Notes: generated by a model not told the origin, from the letters alone. A DNA stretch of 64,000 bases from Salarias fasciatus (GCF_902148845.1 NC_043754.1:20864931-20928930); one strand, 5' to 3'. Shown: positions 1 to 27,260, counted from the first letter of the stretch. Numbers and translations are program-made.

Positions 1-784
1 TGATCTACTTTGGTTCCACGCTGATACAGTCTGATAAGTGAAGAATAAACCACACAGATCCTTCAGGTCACCATACAGTTCATCTACGGACACTGTGACA
101 GCTGTTCACAGCAGTGTGTGTGTGTGTGTGTGTGTAGGTTTTCCTCGCTCATGGTGACTCGACTTCAAATCTTTTAGATTTCATGTGTCACTATGTTGAA
201 CTTTAAACCAAGACCTTAACAATCATTCAGCTGACGTTAAAGTTCAGTCTCCTCACTGACACCTGCAAGAGTCTGTCGGTATGTCAGCAGGACACACACA
301 CACACACACACAAACACGTGCTGAACGTACCATACCACCAGTACTGTCAATGTACACTCAACTGCCATTAATGTTTGACTTGCCCAGTTTCCTGTTGCTG
401 AATAAAGGTTAGAAAAAAGCTTCAGAATGAGCACTGAGCCGCAGTGCAGAGTATTAATTGTCACACACACACACACCTTTTTGAGTTCATTTATTCACAG
501 TTCATGGAATGAGTTTGTTCCTGAAGGCACCGCGGTGTGTTCACAGACACTGTTCATTTACAAACTTCAAATGGAAAAAAAAAAGACCTTTGAGCATAAA
601 TATAAAAACAATAAAAATGAGTCAAGTCAAGTCATAATGAGTCAAGAATAAAAATGTACACACAGAAAAATGACAATTAAAAATCTACATGAAGCTTTAA
701 AACTTGTTTTCCCTTTAGTCTTGGTTCTTCAAGGGAATCGAAATTGGATTGACCAATCAGCTGCCGGCACGCTGACCTGTGACC
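1..784. other. Gene-free left flank with dck 3' region
   Basis: No coding exon is supported here. The stretch contains short TG/CA microsatellites (near 115-136, 292-312 and 463-475) and lies downstream of the minus-strand dck stop codon. A minus-strand AATAAA-type poly(A) signal (read as tttatt on the plus strand, 490-495) is a reasonable end for the dck transcript. Short open frames here are made largely of CA/TG repeat. Confidence 0.6.
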
Positions 785-2518
785 TCACAGCGTGCTGAGA
801 AACTCTCGGACCTGCAGACAAAGCAACAAAAACCCCATGAAGAGTTGGAACTGAAACCAAAAGCTGCCCTGCAGAACGAGCTGCACCTTGTCGACGATGG
901 CCTCCTGCTTGATGCGGTCGTTCTTGAAGTCTTCCTCGACGTCCAGAATCAGAACCGGGACCTCGTTCAGGTAATCGAAGTCCAACCTGAGTGCAGAGGA
1001 AACGGCACTCAGAAAATCCACCGCAGGCACCCCGACCCTGAAGGCACCGCCGGACGGGCGGCAGCGCGGTTACCTGAGGGTCCGGTGGTTTAGCCACGCC
1101 TCGTGTTTGAAGTGAAGCTGCTCCAGGTACTCCAGAGGAATGCCCTGCTCCTCCTCCCGCCCCCGGTGCAGCAGCCTCTGCATGCAGCGCTGAAATATAC
1201 ACAGACACTTGAAGGCAGCACGCATACACAAGATTTTTTTTTTAGCAGCAGTGTTGAGGCCCAAACATGCTAATTCAAAGACGTCTAACACAGTGGGTCG
1301 GTATGAGCAGCAGTACCTGAGGTGGGGCTCTCAGGTAGATGATGGCGTCCAGGGCGATGTCCGACTCAAACTGGTTCAACAACCAGGTGTGCCAGTCCTG
1401 ATAAACACTGAACTCCGTTTCAGTCAGGTTCCCACTTTCAAACAGGTTGGAGGCAAAAACGTACCTGAAGACAAAGAACAGGCTGACTGTGATACAGCTA
1501 CTGCATGAACGCTGCAGCCGATCGCCGAGTGGCGAGGGAGCCGGTACCTGTCTGAGTAGACCGAGCGCTCGAAGAACTGAACGGGATTCTCTGCCTGCTG
1601 AAGTTTGACCGAAGGAAGCTGAAGCTGAGCTCGAACTCTGCTGAGACATGCATAGCTCTGAAAGACAAGCAGGGAGAGAGAGAGAGAGAGAGAGAGACAG
1701 GCTGGTGGTCACAGGTCTGCAGAGTGGACCAGGATCAGGTCACTGCAGTGTGGGAGTCTCAGTGCTGGGTGCCCGGGTGAAACAGACAGATGAACGTTTA
1801 CCTGGAAGGTGTAGGACCAGCGGCTCGGCTTGGTGTACAACATCTGCAGCAGGTTCCCTCCACTCTTCTGAGAGGAGCTCAAGTCCTGCAGAGACACGTA
1901 AACAAACACACAGAGGCGGTAAACAAACTAGTAAACACACGGGTTCATTGTAGGAGGCGTGCTGCCTTCAGGTGTACCTCGTAAATGTCATCACTGTCGT
2001 TCTGGACGTTGCACCACTTCCCGATGGGTTCAGGGATCACCTCCCACTCCTCTGACGCCCCCTGCAGGAGGTGCACGAAGGTGGACTTCCCGGCAGCTAC
2101 AACAAAAAAAACCAAACCGGCCAAAAAACAGTATGCATCACAATGAATACACAGATCATTGTTTTAAATACAGGAACAATAATCTTCAGCCTCTGCAAGA
2201 CAAAATCCAGCTTTTCGCTCCGTCAACGGAAGCAGGACATAAAGTACTTTTACAGAACATGAAGCGTTTCTCACATCAAACAGCAGCAAATGCAGAAACA
2301 CCTGAACTACACTCACAGTGTTAACAGTGTGGAGAGTTACTGTCAGTAAAATAGGTTAAAATGAAGCGCATAGAAATCAAAGTAGACTATTTTCTCAATT
2401 TGGCGCTCAACCGACCGATGTTTCCCTCGATGGAGATCTTCTTCAGGTTCCGGGAAAAGCTGCTGTCCAGCGGCGGGGAAGCGGGGACGCGGCACGCTCT
2501 CTTCGGCGGGGTGGCCAT
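785..2518 (-). CDS. dck: Deoxycytidine kinase, 8 exons, complete
   Basis: Salvage-pathway kinase that phosphorylates deoxycytidine and, in this family, dA and dG. Minus-strand exons: 2416-2518, 1978-2096, 1802-1885, 1548-1657, 1317-1464, 1074-1189, 887-986 and 785-811, giving 268 residues (human dCK 260). Visible landmarks are the P-loop EGNIAAGKST split across exons 1/2, the [16 protein letters not shown] segment, [10 protein letters not shown] with the ERS motif, [12 protein letters not shown], the arginine-rich lid [13 protein letters not shown], and the C-terminus VREFLSTL, as in human dCK. The start ATG was chosen because MATPPKR matches the family N-terminus. Every exon has a usable GT/AG and the phases join. 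It shares a promoter region with pfdn1 in divergent orientation. TK2 and DGUOK are paralogues, but the lid and C-terminus favour dck. Confidence 0.96.
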
Positions 2519-2707
2519 GCTGCTCGGCTCGGCTCGGTTCTGCAGTGCTCTGTTAAGTTAGAATCTCTTTGTCGCGCGGACACTTTACTGAGCCGGGCGC
2601 GCGTAAGCTCTTCAATCCAAACCTCGCGCGCTGAGAGATTTCCGTTTCCTGGGCGGGGCCAGCAGTCTTGCGCGTGCGCAGTGTGGGTCAACAGTGTAGG
2701 CGTGAAC
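2519..2707. promoter_or_regulatory. Bidirectional dck/pfdn1 promoter
   Basis: Only 189 bp separate the divergent start codons of dck (minus) and pfdn1 (plus). The segment is GC/CpG-rich compared with its surroundings, has no obvious TATA box, and the pfdn1 ATG sits inside an AACATGGCGGC motif resembling the YY1 site common at housekeeping promoters. That both genes use this promoter is inferred from geometry. Confidence 0.7.
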
Positions 2708-3664
2708 ATGGCGGCGCCCGTGGACCTGGAGCTGAAGAAGGTAGAAATGTCCTCATTTTCCTCTTTTGTTAACCCAAACTGTCCTCACGCGTAGAGTTTC
2801 CTCCACGCGCGTATCTGCTTCGCGGACTAGAGCGCGAGCCGAGCTGAACGAGCCGAAGATCTGCGACGCCCGCTATGGAGCCGGTTAGCTCGCGATTGTG
2901 TTCAGGATGTGAGACAGGCACGAGGGAGCGGCTGCTGATATTTAATACCAACCACAACGGAAGGAAATCACACACACGCGCTCTCAAATCCGACAGACAG
3001 CGTATCAAACAGTAACCGCCTCCCTGGTACTGACAGAAAACAAAAATGCTTATTAATCAGAGTGAGACCTCCTGTCTGGGAGGGCGTTGTTATTCGTGTA
3101 GATGTGAGACCTCCTGTCAACCCAGCTATTGATTTCTGTCCAGGTGTTTCTTTTAATCAGAGTGAGACGTCCTGTCTGTGCAGGTGTGTTTGTAAACAGA
3201 GTGAGACCTCGTGTTTGTGCAGGTGTGTTTATACAGAGTGAAACCTCCTGTCTGTGCAGGTGTATTTTTTAAATTCAGAGTGAGACGTGCTATCTGTGCA
3301 GCTGTGTTTAATCAGATTGTGACCTCCTGTCTGTGCAGGCCTTCTCTGAGCTGCAGGTGAAGATGGTGGACACTCAGCAGAAGGTGAAGCTGGCCAACCT
3401 GCAGATCGACCAGCTGACCCGCGTTCAGAAATACGCCAAGCTGACTCACACCGAGATCACCACGCTGCCGGACAACACGCGGCTCTACGAGGGCGTCGGA
3501 CGCATGTGAGCGCGCTCGCCTGCTCAAGTGACTTTACTGTGACATCATCAGAGTGTGACGGGAGGCTGTTTGTTACAGGTTCATCCTTCAGTCCAGAGAG
3601 GAGATCAGCAACCAGCTGACAGACAAACAGAGGACGGCTAATGAGAAGATCAAAGAGCTGGAGG

Positions 3665-3700
<36 letters not shown>

Positions 3701-3838
3701 TTGTCTCACACACAGAGACTGGGTGTCCTCACACTGTGCCCTTTGTGTTTGCAGCAGAAGAAAGTGTATCTAGAACGTAGCGTGAAGGAAGCCGAGGACA
3801 ACATCCGAGAGATGCTGCTGTCCAGGAGAGCTCAGTAA
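2708..3838 (+). CDS. pfdn1: Prefoldin subunit 1, 4 exons, complete
   Basis: Beta-type subunit of the hexameric prefoldin co-chaperone, which hands nascent actin and tubulin to the CCT chaperonin in the cytosol. Exons 2708-2740, 3339-3505, 3579-3663 and 3755-3838 give 122 residues, the same length as human PFDN1. The protein is two coiled-coil helices around a beta hairpin. Recognisable blocks are MAAPVDLELKKAF, DTQQKVKLA, YEGVGRMFILQS, EKIKELEQKK and the nearly invariant tail YLERSVKEAEDNIREMLLSRRAQ (broken here only for description). Exon 2's acceptor is the last unit of an intronic minisatellite (3057-3338). The gene ends 229 bp from the convergent ttc1 stop. Confidence 0.97.
3057..3338 (+). 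repeat. Minisatellite of acceptor-like units in pfdn1 intron 1
   Basis: About seven imperfect units of roughly 40 bp, with core cagagtgagacctcctgtct followed by gtgcaggtgtgttt. Each unit ends in a pyrimidine/CAG element resembling a 3' splice site. The final unit (about 3312-3338) supplies the true acceptor of exon 2. Seen directly in the sequence. Confidence 0.85.
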
Positions 3839-3866
3839 CTCCTTTTGTTCATTTGTGTGTTTAAAT

Positions 3867-3872
3867 ATTAAA
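3867..3872 (+). terminator. pfdn1 poly(A) signal ATTAAA
   Basis: ATTAAA lies 29 nt after the pfdn1 stop codon, followed by a T-rich stretch near 3895. It is the nearest canonical variant signal; the cleavage site cannot be read. Confidence 0.55.
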
Positions 3873-3900
3873 ATACTGGATCATGACACCGAGTTCTGTT

Positions 3901-3906
3901 TTTATT
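3901..3906 (-). terminator. ttc1 poly(A) signal AATAAA
   Basis: On the minus strand an AATAAA hexamer occurs about 160 nt after the ttc1 stop codon. With the pfdn1 signal only 29 bp away on the other strand, the two convergent 3' ends probably abut or overlap. Confidence 0.5.
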
Positions 3907-4067
3907 TCACACGGTCCGTCTGTGGGCTGAGACCTGTGAGGCTCACACCCACTGGATACATTACTGCACTCAGAAAACCCAACACGTCTCCTCCGCTTAG
4001 CGTGGCGAGGGAATAGTCCACATTTAGTTATTTACAAATCCCCACGGCGTGCGGCGCGACCTCGGCA

Positions 4068-6541
4068 TCATCTGTTGTTGTTGTTGGGGTTCTGGACGAA
4101 GTTGATGGAGTAGGAGCCGCTGGCTGAGTCCTGGTTCACCTGGAAGTTGTTGGTGGAAAGTCCGAACGGCCTGAGGAACATGTTCCCGAGATCCTTCAGT
4201 TTACCTGCGGGTCAAAGGTCATCAGTCAGCCACCAGCTGCTGAGCCATGCTGCGTTCGAGTGCGATACGTACTCATCATCTCCTCCTTCAGCTTCTCGTT
4301 CCGCTCCTGGATCTGCTGAGGCAGCCGCTGCGACAGACGGGAGGAACACGGCGCTGATCACACTTCTAGCTAACCACATTTTAAACTATTCTTAAATGCT
4401 TGTCCTGCGGTCGGTGAACTCACCATGCAGGCCTGTCTGGCGCCGCTGTGGCCCGGGTCTCGTTCCAGAACCTTCTTGTAGTCCTCCAGGGCTTCGTCCA
4501 GCTTGTCCGTCTGCTCGTAGAGCTCCGCCCTCCTCAGCAGTGCTCGCAGGTAATCTGGATTGAGGTCTATTGCTGCAGAGACGGGAAGAGGACGATCAGC
4601 GGATGGATCGCTTTACCGAGACGCAGACGGGATGCGACGGCTCACCTCTGCTGCAGTCTGAGATCGCTGAATCTTTCAGATCCTGGGAGAGAGACAGTTA
4701 GCACCAGTGTTAGCATCGCACTAATCTACCAGAACCACAGCCACCCGAGGGCAGTGCTCTAGTCCCTCTGTAGCGGCTCCAGGAAGCTTTCACAACATGA
4801 AACTTATGTAACTGTAGTTACACACCACAGTGCTTTCAATTTTAAAGTTATTCATCACTCTTGATTCAAAAGGTGAAAGTAAAACTGGGAAAAATTGCTT
4901 AAACCACAAGAAATTGAGGGGAAAAAAATGATAGAACGGCTTAAAACCCCTGAAACATCTAGAATTTCTAAGAACATTTTGAATGGTTGTAAAAAAAAAA
5001 AAAAAAAAAAAAACGCAGGCGAAACATCTTAAGGAGCTAAAATGGTGAAAACTGCTAAAATTTCAAAACTGTCGACAAAATAAGCTTCAAAAGAGTGAAA
5101 TTAAAGTCTGGTACAAAAATATGTTAAAGGAAATAAAATGTCCTGAACTGTTGTCGTCATAAATGAAACATAAGAAAACATTTTTCATTCTGCACCAAAA
5201 CTTCATATGAAACCTAATAAGCTGCGTTCGCCGTATTTTAAAGGCTACATGTGGTTTGAGGAAGAAAAACATAAAAATAATGCAATGGTGCTTTACTCAC
5301 TGCAAATAATCGATTCAAACAACCTAAAAAATTGAATTTAAACGACTGTTCATCCTGAATTCCGGTGGCTGCTGTACGTCCCTGGAGTGTTAATGCTGTG
5401 TTGTAATGTGGTGGATTGGTGCTGCTGCTGTTACCAGGTGTCCTCTGGCAGCCGCTCGGTTGGAGAACAGGATGGATCGCTCTTTACTGAAGCAGACCGG
5501 ACACAACGTGAGCGCCTCGGTGTAGCTCCGCTCAGCCTCTGTCCAGTCTGCACAGACAAAAACACTTCACTGGGAACCGTGCTTCCCGAGACAGTGAATC
5601 ATCAAGACACACGCATGATGAATTAAATCAGGGGAATAAAACAAAATGCAACACGGTGCAAACAGCGAAGTTTAGTTTTAGAGCGCTTCCCTTCCTTGAA
5701 AACGTCCCAATAGATCACAGAGCAGCAAGACGGTCGGTGTAGGGCTTTACATTTCAGTTTAATTATTTGATTTTTGTTAAGACGAAATATATATAAGTTA
5801 AAAGTTAGCATAACTTGGTTAGTGCCTTGCAGTCACTTAGTGTCCCTACTGGACAGTGTGATAATTCATAGGGATTACTGTTCTAGTTTCAGATGGTCAG
5901 TGAAGTGATAAGGACTTAAGGACTTACCTCCTGCCTTGAACAGACTGTTTCCCGCCTCCTTCAGTGTGAGACTTTCCTGCCGTCGACTCTGAAACACAAA
6001 CCTGCAGGTTTACACAGCACTGAAAGAACTGAGATTTCCTGCAGGGTTTGTGTCACCCGAACACCTCAGAGTGGTCAACAGGAGTTACCTCCTTCTCCTC
6101 CTCTGTCAGGTCTTTCTCTATCTCCCTCAGGTGGTCGTCGTCAAACTCAACAGCTGGGCTGACCTCCGCCTTCAGTTCTGAGTCTGAATCCTGCTCCTCT
6201 TCCTGCAGCCTGTGCTCCTCCTCCTCCACCCCTCCTGCTCTGTCAGATTCAGTTCCGTCTTGTTGGGAGTCTGTAGCTCCAGGAGGCACTCGCTCTTCCT
6301 CCTGCTGATTCTCCTCCTGCAGCCTGTGGTTCTCCACCTCCTCCTCCTGCTGTTGCTCCTCCTGTCCTGTTGTTCCACTGCCATCTTGCCTCCCGTCAGC
6401 CCCGGTTCTGTCGTGCCGGTTCTCTCTGGCTCCAGGAGGCACCAGGTCCTCCTCACAGTCGAAGAAGTCTTCCTCCTCCTCCCCCTGAGGGGGTTTTCTG
6501 GCTGTGGCGCAGCAGCTCTGTTCGCCTCCTCCACTGCTCAT
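4068..6541 (-). CDS. ttc1: Tetratricopeptide repeat protein 1, 7 coding exons, complete
   Basis: TPR adaptor that in mammals binds Hsp70/Hsp90 tails and G-alpha subunits in the cytosol. Exons 6089-6541, 5928-5988, 5435-5547, 4646-4682, 4424-4572, 4273-4327 and 4068-4204 give 334 residues (human 292). The extra length is an acidic, Glu/Gln-rich N-terminal region in exon 1 (about residues 15-150), typically the least conserved part. Three TPR motifs follow, with [31 protein letters not shown] and [20 protein letters not shown] visible. The C-terminus [11 protein letters not shown]...[16 protein letters not shown] matches human closely. The ATG is preceded immediately by a splice acceptor, so an upstream untranslated exon is expected (see 7278-7370). 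Confidence 0.96.
4840..5270. repeat. AT-rich dispersed repeat, copy A, in ttc1 intron
   Basis: A purine-rich AT-biased stretch with a 23-nt poly(A) run (4991-5013). Its right half resembles 10080-10215: both carry a caaaact...tttaaaggyt...atgtg block in the same orientation. No coding potential. Family not recognised; no terminal repeats or duplications found. Confidence 0.4.
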
Positions 6542-7277
6542 CCTGTAACGACACAGAGTTACTGAAACGGATGAAGAAGATCTCAGAGATGTCTGGATCA
6601 CTCTGTGGAACCAGCTTCAAACTATCGTACGATCTGCCAGGAGAAGCAACTTCAAGACCGAGGCAGCATCTCTCAAACGATAACACACAGAAGCTGTGGC
6701 AGGAGATAAAAAACTGTGGGGACTAGGGTGGAGCTTTAGCATGACAGGACATATTTCCAATGTACTAAATTATTCTACATTATAACCACATGTCTGCAGT
6801 TGGTAAAAAAAAAAAAAAAAAGTCGGGTGAAGAAGTGTTGTTAATTCACTGAGTTCTGATGACTAACTGTGTAAATTCCTCCTTCCTCAATGAAAGTGAA
6901 TGCAGTGGAGGAGAGCAGGGTCCTCATCCAATATGGCGGACCGGCTGGTGCGTCTGCGGCAAAAAGGCAGTGAAGTGTCCGAACCTCACGAGCACGGGGC
7001 AGCTCCTCGGACTGGGACCAGCAGACTCGATGAACACACGCTCACGCGGGGAGGCAGTACGTCACCCCGCGCACAGAGACACGAGCTGTCAAATCTCAAG
7101 TCAGAACTTCAGGAAGGTGCTAGCATGCTAACAGCTACCCTGGCAGGTTGGGATCGTAAACATGGCGCCACCCGCCGCCTACACGGAGTCTTCACACCCT
7201 GGTGGCGTGGCGATGATTTTAAAACACAACATAAGCAAATAAACAACTACATAAACCAAGCTGGTTCTCCTTCTCAC
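6542..7277 (-). other. ttc1 5' intron region
   Basis: This stretch lies between the ttc1 start-codon exon, which has an acceptor just upstream of its ATG, and the proposed untranslated exon. It contains a 17-nt poly(A) run (6806-6822) and a GC-rich patch near 6920-7090 with plus-strand open frames (6859-7131, 6900-7355). Those frames lack similarity to anything I know, so I do not call a gene. Confidence 0.45.
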
Positions 7278-7370
7278 CTGGAAAAACCGGTGCGCGAGCC
7301 GACAGCTCCTTCTGACGTCACAGCATCTTCTTCTTCTACTGTTGATTGTTTGTGATGTGACTCCATAGCG
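7278..7370 (-). promoter_or_regulatory. Probable ttc1 untranslated first exon with CRE
   Basis: Minus-strand donor CCAG|GTGAGAAG at 7278 is preceded by a GC-rich segment. A perfect palindromic cAMP-response element TGACGTCA lies at 7313-7320. The ttc1 coding exon has a TTACAG acceptor directly before its ATG, so this donor is a natural partner. The transcription start is not determinable from sequence. Confidence 0.45.
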
Positions 7371-7499
7371 CCCCGTGTGTGAGGGAGTGGAGGTAATTTG
7401 AATGGATTTGGTACATCAGTGAAACTTTGACTGAAAATATAACATTTAAACATACAACAAATTCAGTTTTTATTGAAATTAAATTATATCATCTCACGT

Positions 7500-8870
7500 T
7501 CAACATTCAGTTCGAACACTGAAAATGCAACCAATGCATGTGGTTTTTTCTTTACAGAAAACATGTTTTAATTCCACAGATATGGGTAAATATCACAGGA
7601 AGAGAAGAAACCCAAGTTTACGAAGAACCTGAAGTGTTATTTGCTGGACAGAGAATACAAATAGTAAAGGAATACAAATACTTAGGCATCATGATTGACT
7701 GTAATCTCACATTTAAAAATCATGTCTCCAAGATCTGTAGAAATGTAAGGTCTGCTTTGGCAAATTTTCGTCATCTTAGAAATCACATGACTACCAAAGC
7801 TGCAAAATTGTACATGTTTTCTCTTATTTTATCACATATAAACTACTGCTTATCCACTTGGTTTACTGCTGACAGCACTACCTTAACACCAGTCATGTCT
7901 CTATATAAACAAGCTCTTAAAGTCTTGGATAAAAAACCAAGAGCATACCATCACTGCACTATATTACAAAAATATAGACTGTTGAGCTGGGAAAATGTCG
8001 TTATTTTTTAAAAAAACTGCTGCATAATGTACGTCAGCGCTCTGCACCGCCTCCGCTTTGTGACTTCATACATTTTCGATCCCCAACGACTGGAACTAGA
8101 GGAGCAGTCAGAGGTGACTGTAAAATTCCTCTCCTAATGAGTTCATTTGGACAGTCTGTGTTCTCTTACAAGACAGCTCAAGAGTGGAATAAGATCCCAC
8201 AAAGCATCAGAGAATCCAGCTCATACATATCCTTCAAAAACAAACTTAAGAGTTGGCTAATCGATAGTCAAAGACGTGAGGGTCGGCGAGGCAGATCCCA
8301 ACGCTCCGAACGTGGTGGTGACCCGGATGAGTCTGATCTGTGAAGCAGCCCCCAACCCGCTGGTCCTGGACCTGCAAGGAGACCTGGAGGCCTTCAAGAG
8401 CCAGTCCTTTGTCCTAGGACTTCAATGTCCTAGGACATTGAATTCTACAGTCGCTAGGGCCTGAACCTGTCTTCCTTTTCTCTCATCCTGAACATTAAAC
8501 GTGACTGTAACCGAATGATTACGATATATGTTTTGTAGAAATTTTGTGTATTAAAGTGTAAATTATTTATAGATATTTTTTGCGAGTATGAGATTGGGTC
8601 ACATAGTATGTATATAGCTGTTTATTTTATGTATATTTGTATTTTTATTGTTGATCTGTATTCTGCACTTTGCATTTGTATAGTATGTATAAATTTTATC
8701 TCTTCCCTACCAGGCACTGGCCTTTTAGTTCTGGCAGGGGGGACAGCCGACGTAAACTAGCCTTTTGGCTAACTCGGGTGCATTTACATTTATTTTTATA
8801 TAAAATGTTTATTAATGCGCAGTGTCCCTCCGAAACAAATAAAGGAAAATGAAATGAAACAGGAGAAGGA
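7500..8870 (+). mobile_element. 5'-truncated LINE (CR1/L2/Rex-like) 3' end
   Basis: Plus-strand remnant of a non-LTR retrotransposon. The frame at 7538-8011 encodes the C-terminal part of a reverse transcriptase (EYKYLGIMID, SKICRNVRSALANFRHLR, SHINYCLSTW). After an interruption, 8137-8343 gives FSYKTAQEWNKIPQSIRES...SFKNKLKSWL, the terminal block of this class. A 3' UTR follows, ending in an AATAAA/GAAATGAAAT-type tail near 8850-8870. It lies just downstream of tmprss15 and in opposite orientation. Family assignment is by general resemblance only. Confidence 0.75.
8421..8442. repeat. 22-bp perfect palindrome in LINE 3' UTR
   Basis: A perfect palindrome centred on cctagg, directly preceded at 8411-8420 by a second palindrome, gtcctaggac. 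It lies inside the LINE 3' region. Confidence 0.8.
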
Positions 8871-8890
8871 GGAGGAGGAATGTATCGGCA

Positions 8891-16299
<7,409 letters not shown>

Positions 16300-17507
16300 C
16301 TTCACTGCTACACAAACACAAAACAGCCAGTTCACGAACACACACACAACCAGTACACAAACACACACACAACCAGTACACAAACACAGCACAACCAATT
16401 CACAAGCACATCAAATCCATCACACAAACACATTTTAACTAGGATAATACAACCAATACACAACAACCAATACACAACAACACACAAACGCAACACAACC
16501 AACTCACAACCAACACAAAAAACAGAAGACAATGGTGTGTGTGTGTGTGTTCCTGTACCTGTGGTTGTGTGTCTCCCAGCTGTCAGTGTTTGTGCGTCTC
16601 TCTTCAATCTGCTCACTTTTTAAATGAAAATCACTTCTTATCAATAACAGGAATATTTCTTCTTGTGAGATAAACTCAGCCAATCAGCTGCTGACTCACA
16701 ACACTCATGATTTCATGATTTATGACTGTTGACCGACACACACACACACACACACACACACACAGCCATATGCAGTTGAAGACTTGCCTGCGTGTGTATA
16801 TATACAGTATACGTGTGTGTGTTTGGAACTATTCTATAGATAACAGGAGCAGACCTAAGCCCCCCTGCTGTGTTTCATCTGTTATATCTCCAGTGGTTTA
16901 ACCTTCCTCTCCTGTCAGACTCAGCAGCACAGACCCTTTTAATTCCTAAATATGTGTATTGCATCAAGGCTTTTTGACATCATCAGGAACTTCAAGCTGA
17001 ACAAAATAAATTTACAAAGAAAAAAAATTAAACAAAATTATAAATGCTCTGGTGAAAACTGTGACCCTTCAGTTGCCAAGGTCAGTTTGGACCCAGTTAT
17101 AATAAAAGATTATAAAACAATAATAAGTACCAAAACTGAAATCATTAATGATTAGCAAACATCCCAATAATTGACAATGTAGTCAAGAGAAAACTGGATG
17201 ATAAATAACCAGTTTTATTATGTTTTATTAATGATTCAAGGGATTGGTGAAGAATGAGCCGTCAACATGAGAGGCAGCAGAATGCTAACACGAGAGGAAG
17301 GTGACAGAGGAGACTGCCTTTTAACTTCAAACGTGCTGTTATGGTGCCACCCAGAGGTGAAAAGGTTTGCCAAACTTCTGTCTTCAGTTCGCTGGCGGGT
17401 CCTCATGGTAACCATGGCAACATGTGGTGGTCCTCAGTCCACCACAGAAGCAGGAGGCCTGGAGACGGCATCGCAACTTCCCTCCATCCTGAATTTTAAA
17501 ACACACA

Positions 17508-17559
<52 letters not shown>

Positions 17560-17624
17560 CTGGAGCCTGATTATGACTGATGACTGACACTTACTGTATA
17601 ATGGTTGTTAAGCTTCCATATCTT

Positions 17625-17677
<53 letters not shown>

Positions 17678-18073
17678 TGACAGTTTGTGTGCCCGTTGGC
17701 GTCAACTCTCAGCTGTTGATCACCAGCTAAAGTCCAGCTGCAGTAAACCTGTCACTTTAATCTGAACAGGCCGCCCTCTCCCCAGCATTAACCTGTCAAT
17801 CAGGTAGCCCCGCCCCCTGCACAGATTGAGCCAATCAGCAGAGACATTTTAACAGTTTCTTGCTTTGATTTTCACTGCTAACTCGAGCTCTGGGTTTGTT
17901 TATTTTCCATTCAGTATGCCCCATGCTGAGGTCACCTGAAGGTCAAACACATGTTGAATGATTTGGTAGCTGGTGTGGTTCTGAATCAGAGTTAGAGCAG
18001 AACACTCAGGAGTGTGAGAGAAGATTTCTTTCAAAGGGATCCGATGTTGATGATGATCTTTACAAAATACACT
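16300..18073. other. Intergenic tmprss15-csf1r with microsatellites
   Basis: No coding exon recognised. It contains CA/TG arrays at about 16738-16763, 17503-17557 and 17627-17673. The upstream region of tmprss15 (16300-16700) is itself composed of degenerate caaccaaTtcacaa/acacaaac words. The short plus-strand frame at 16952-17155 is AT-rich and has no family resemblance. Downstream of csf1r, unique sequence at 17760-18073 may be the 3' flank. Confidence 0.55.
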
Positions 18074-18079
18074 TTTATT
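18074..18079 (-). terminator. Possible csf1r poly(A) signal
   Basis: Minus-strand AATAAA about 500 nt past the csf1r stop codon (18583). Position is plausible for a 3' UTR of this length; not otherwise supported. Confidence 0.4.
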
Positions 18080-18582
18080 CATCAGAAAAATTGCTGTTAC
18101 AAACACAATATCCACCTGTAAATGCAAAAACAATGATTAAAAAAAATCTAAATTGAGAATCTTATTGCTCATTCGAAAAAGAAAAGAACACTGAAACTCC
18201 GAACACATGATCCTCTGTCCTACAGACTGTTTCATTAAAAAACAACCCCAGGAATCTGATTACAATGTGGATTATGTGAAACATACAGAGAAACGTTCTC
18301 CGTCAAGTGACTCATTCAGTGAGGCCACCACTCATCAACCACCGTCTTCATCAAGAGGAAGGTTGAAGAGGAGCACCAGGAAGACCCCAGTCTTCATTCA
18401 GTATCATCCAGAAACCATGAGAGACCCTCAACACGTCATTTCAAATCCCTTCAGAACCCCTTCAAAATCCCTTCAACTTTCAAAAACCTTCAGAAATGTA
18501 AACAAAGCCTTTGCTTGATTTCAATTTTTTCTGTCACATGATGCTGGGTGTTTAAATGTGTGAGGAACGGTTCGATTGGCTG

Positions 18583-27187
<8,605 letters not shown>

Positions 27188-27260
27188 CTCTCTCTCTCTC
27201 TCTCTCTCTCTGTCAGTTCTACAGACTGAAGGAGAAGTCACTCTGAAACCAACTTCCTCC
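27188..27260 (-). promoter_or_regulatory. csf1r proximal promoter with PU.1-like site
   Basis: Directly upstream of the csf1r ATG is a (GA)n tract (minus strand), then GAGGAAGT at 27252-27259, which matches the ETS/PU.1 core. In mammals the CSF1R promoter is TATA-less and PU.1-driven; its use here is inferred. The same element is duplicated at 40170-40177 in copy 2. Confidence 0.4.

Noticed and set aside
6053-6565. Plus-strand leucine/serine-rich frames over ttc1 exon 1
   Set aside because: Antisense shadows of the Glu/Gln-rich ttc1 N-terminus; no splice sites or domain of their own.
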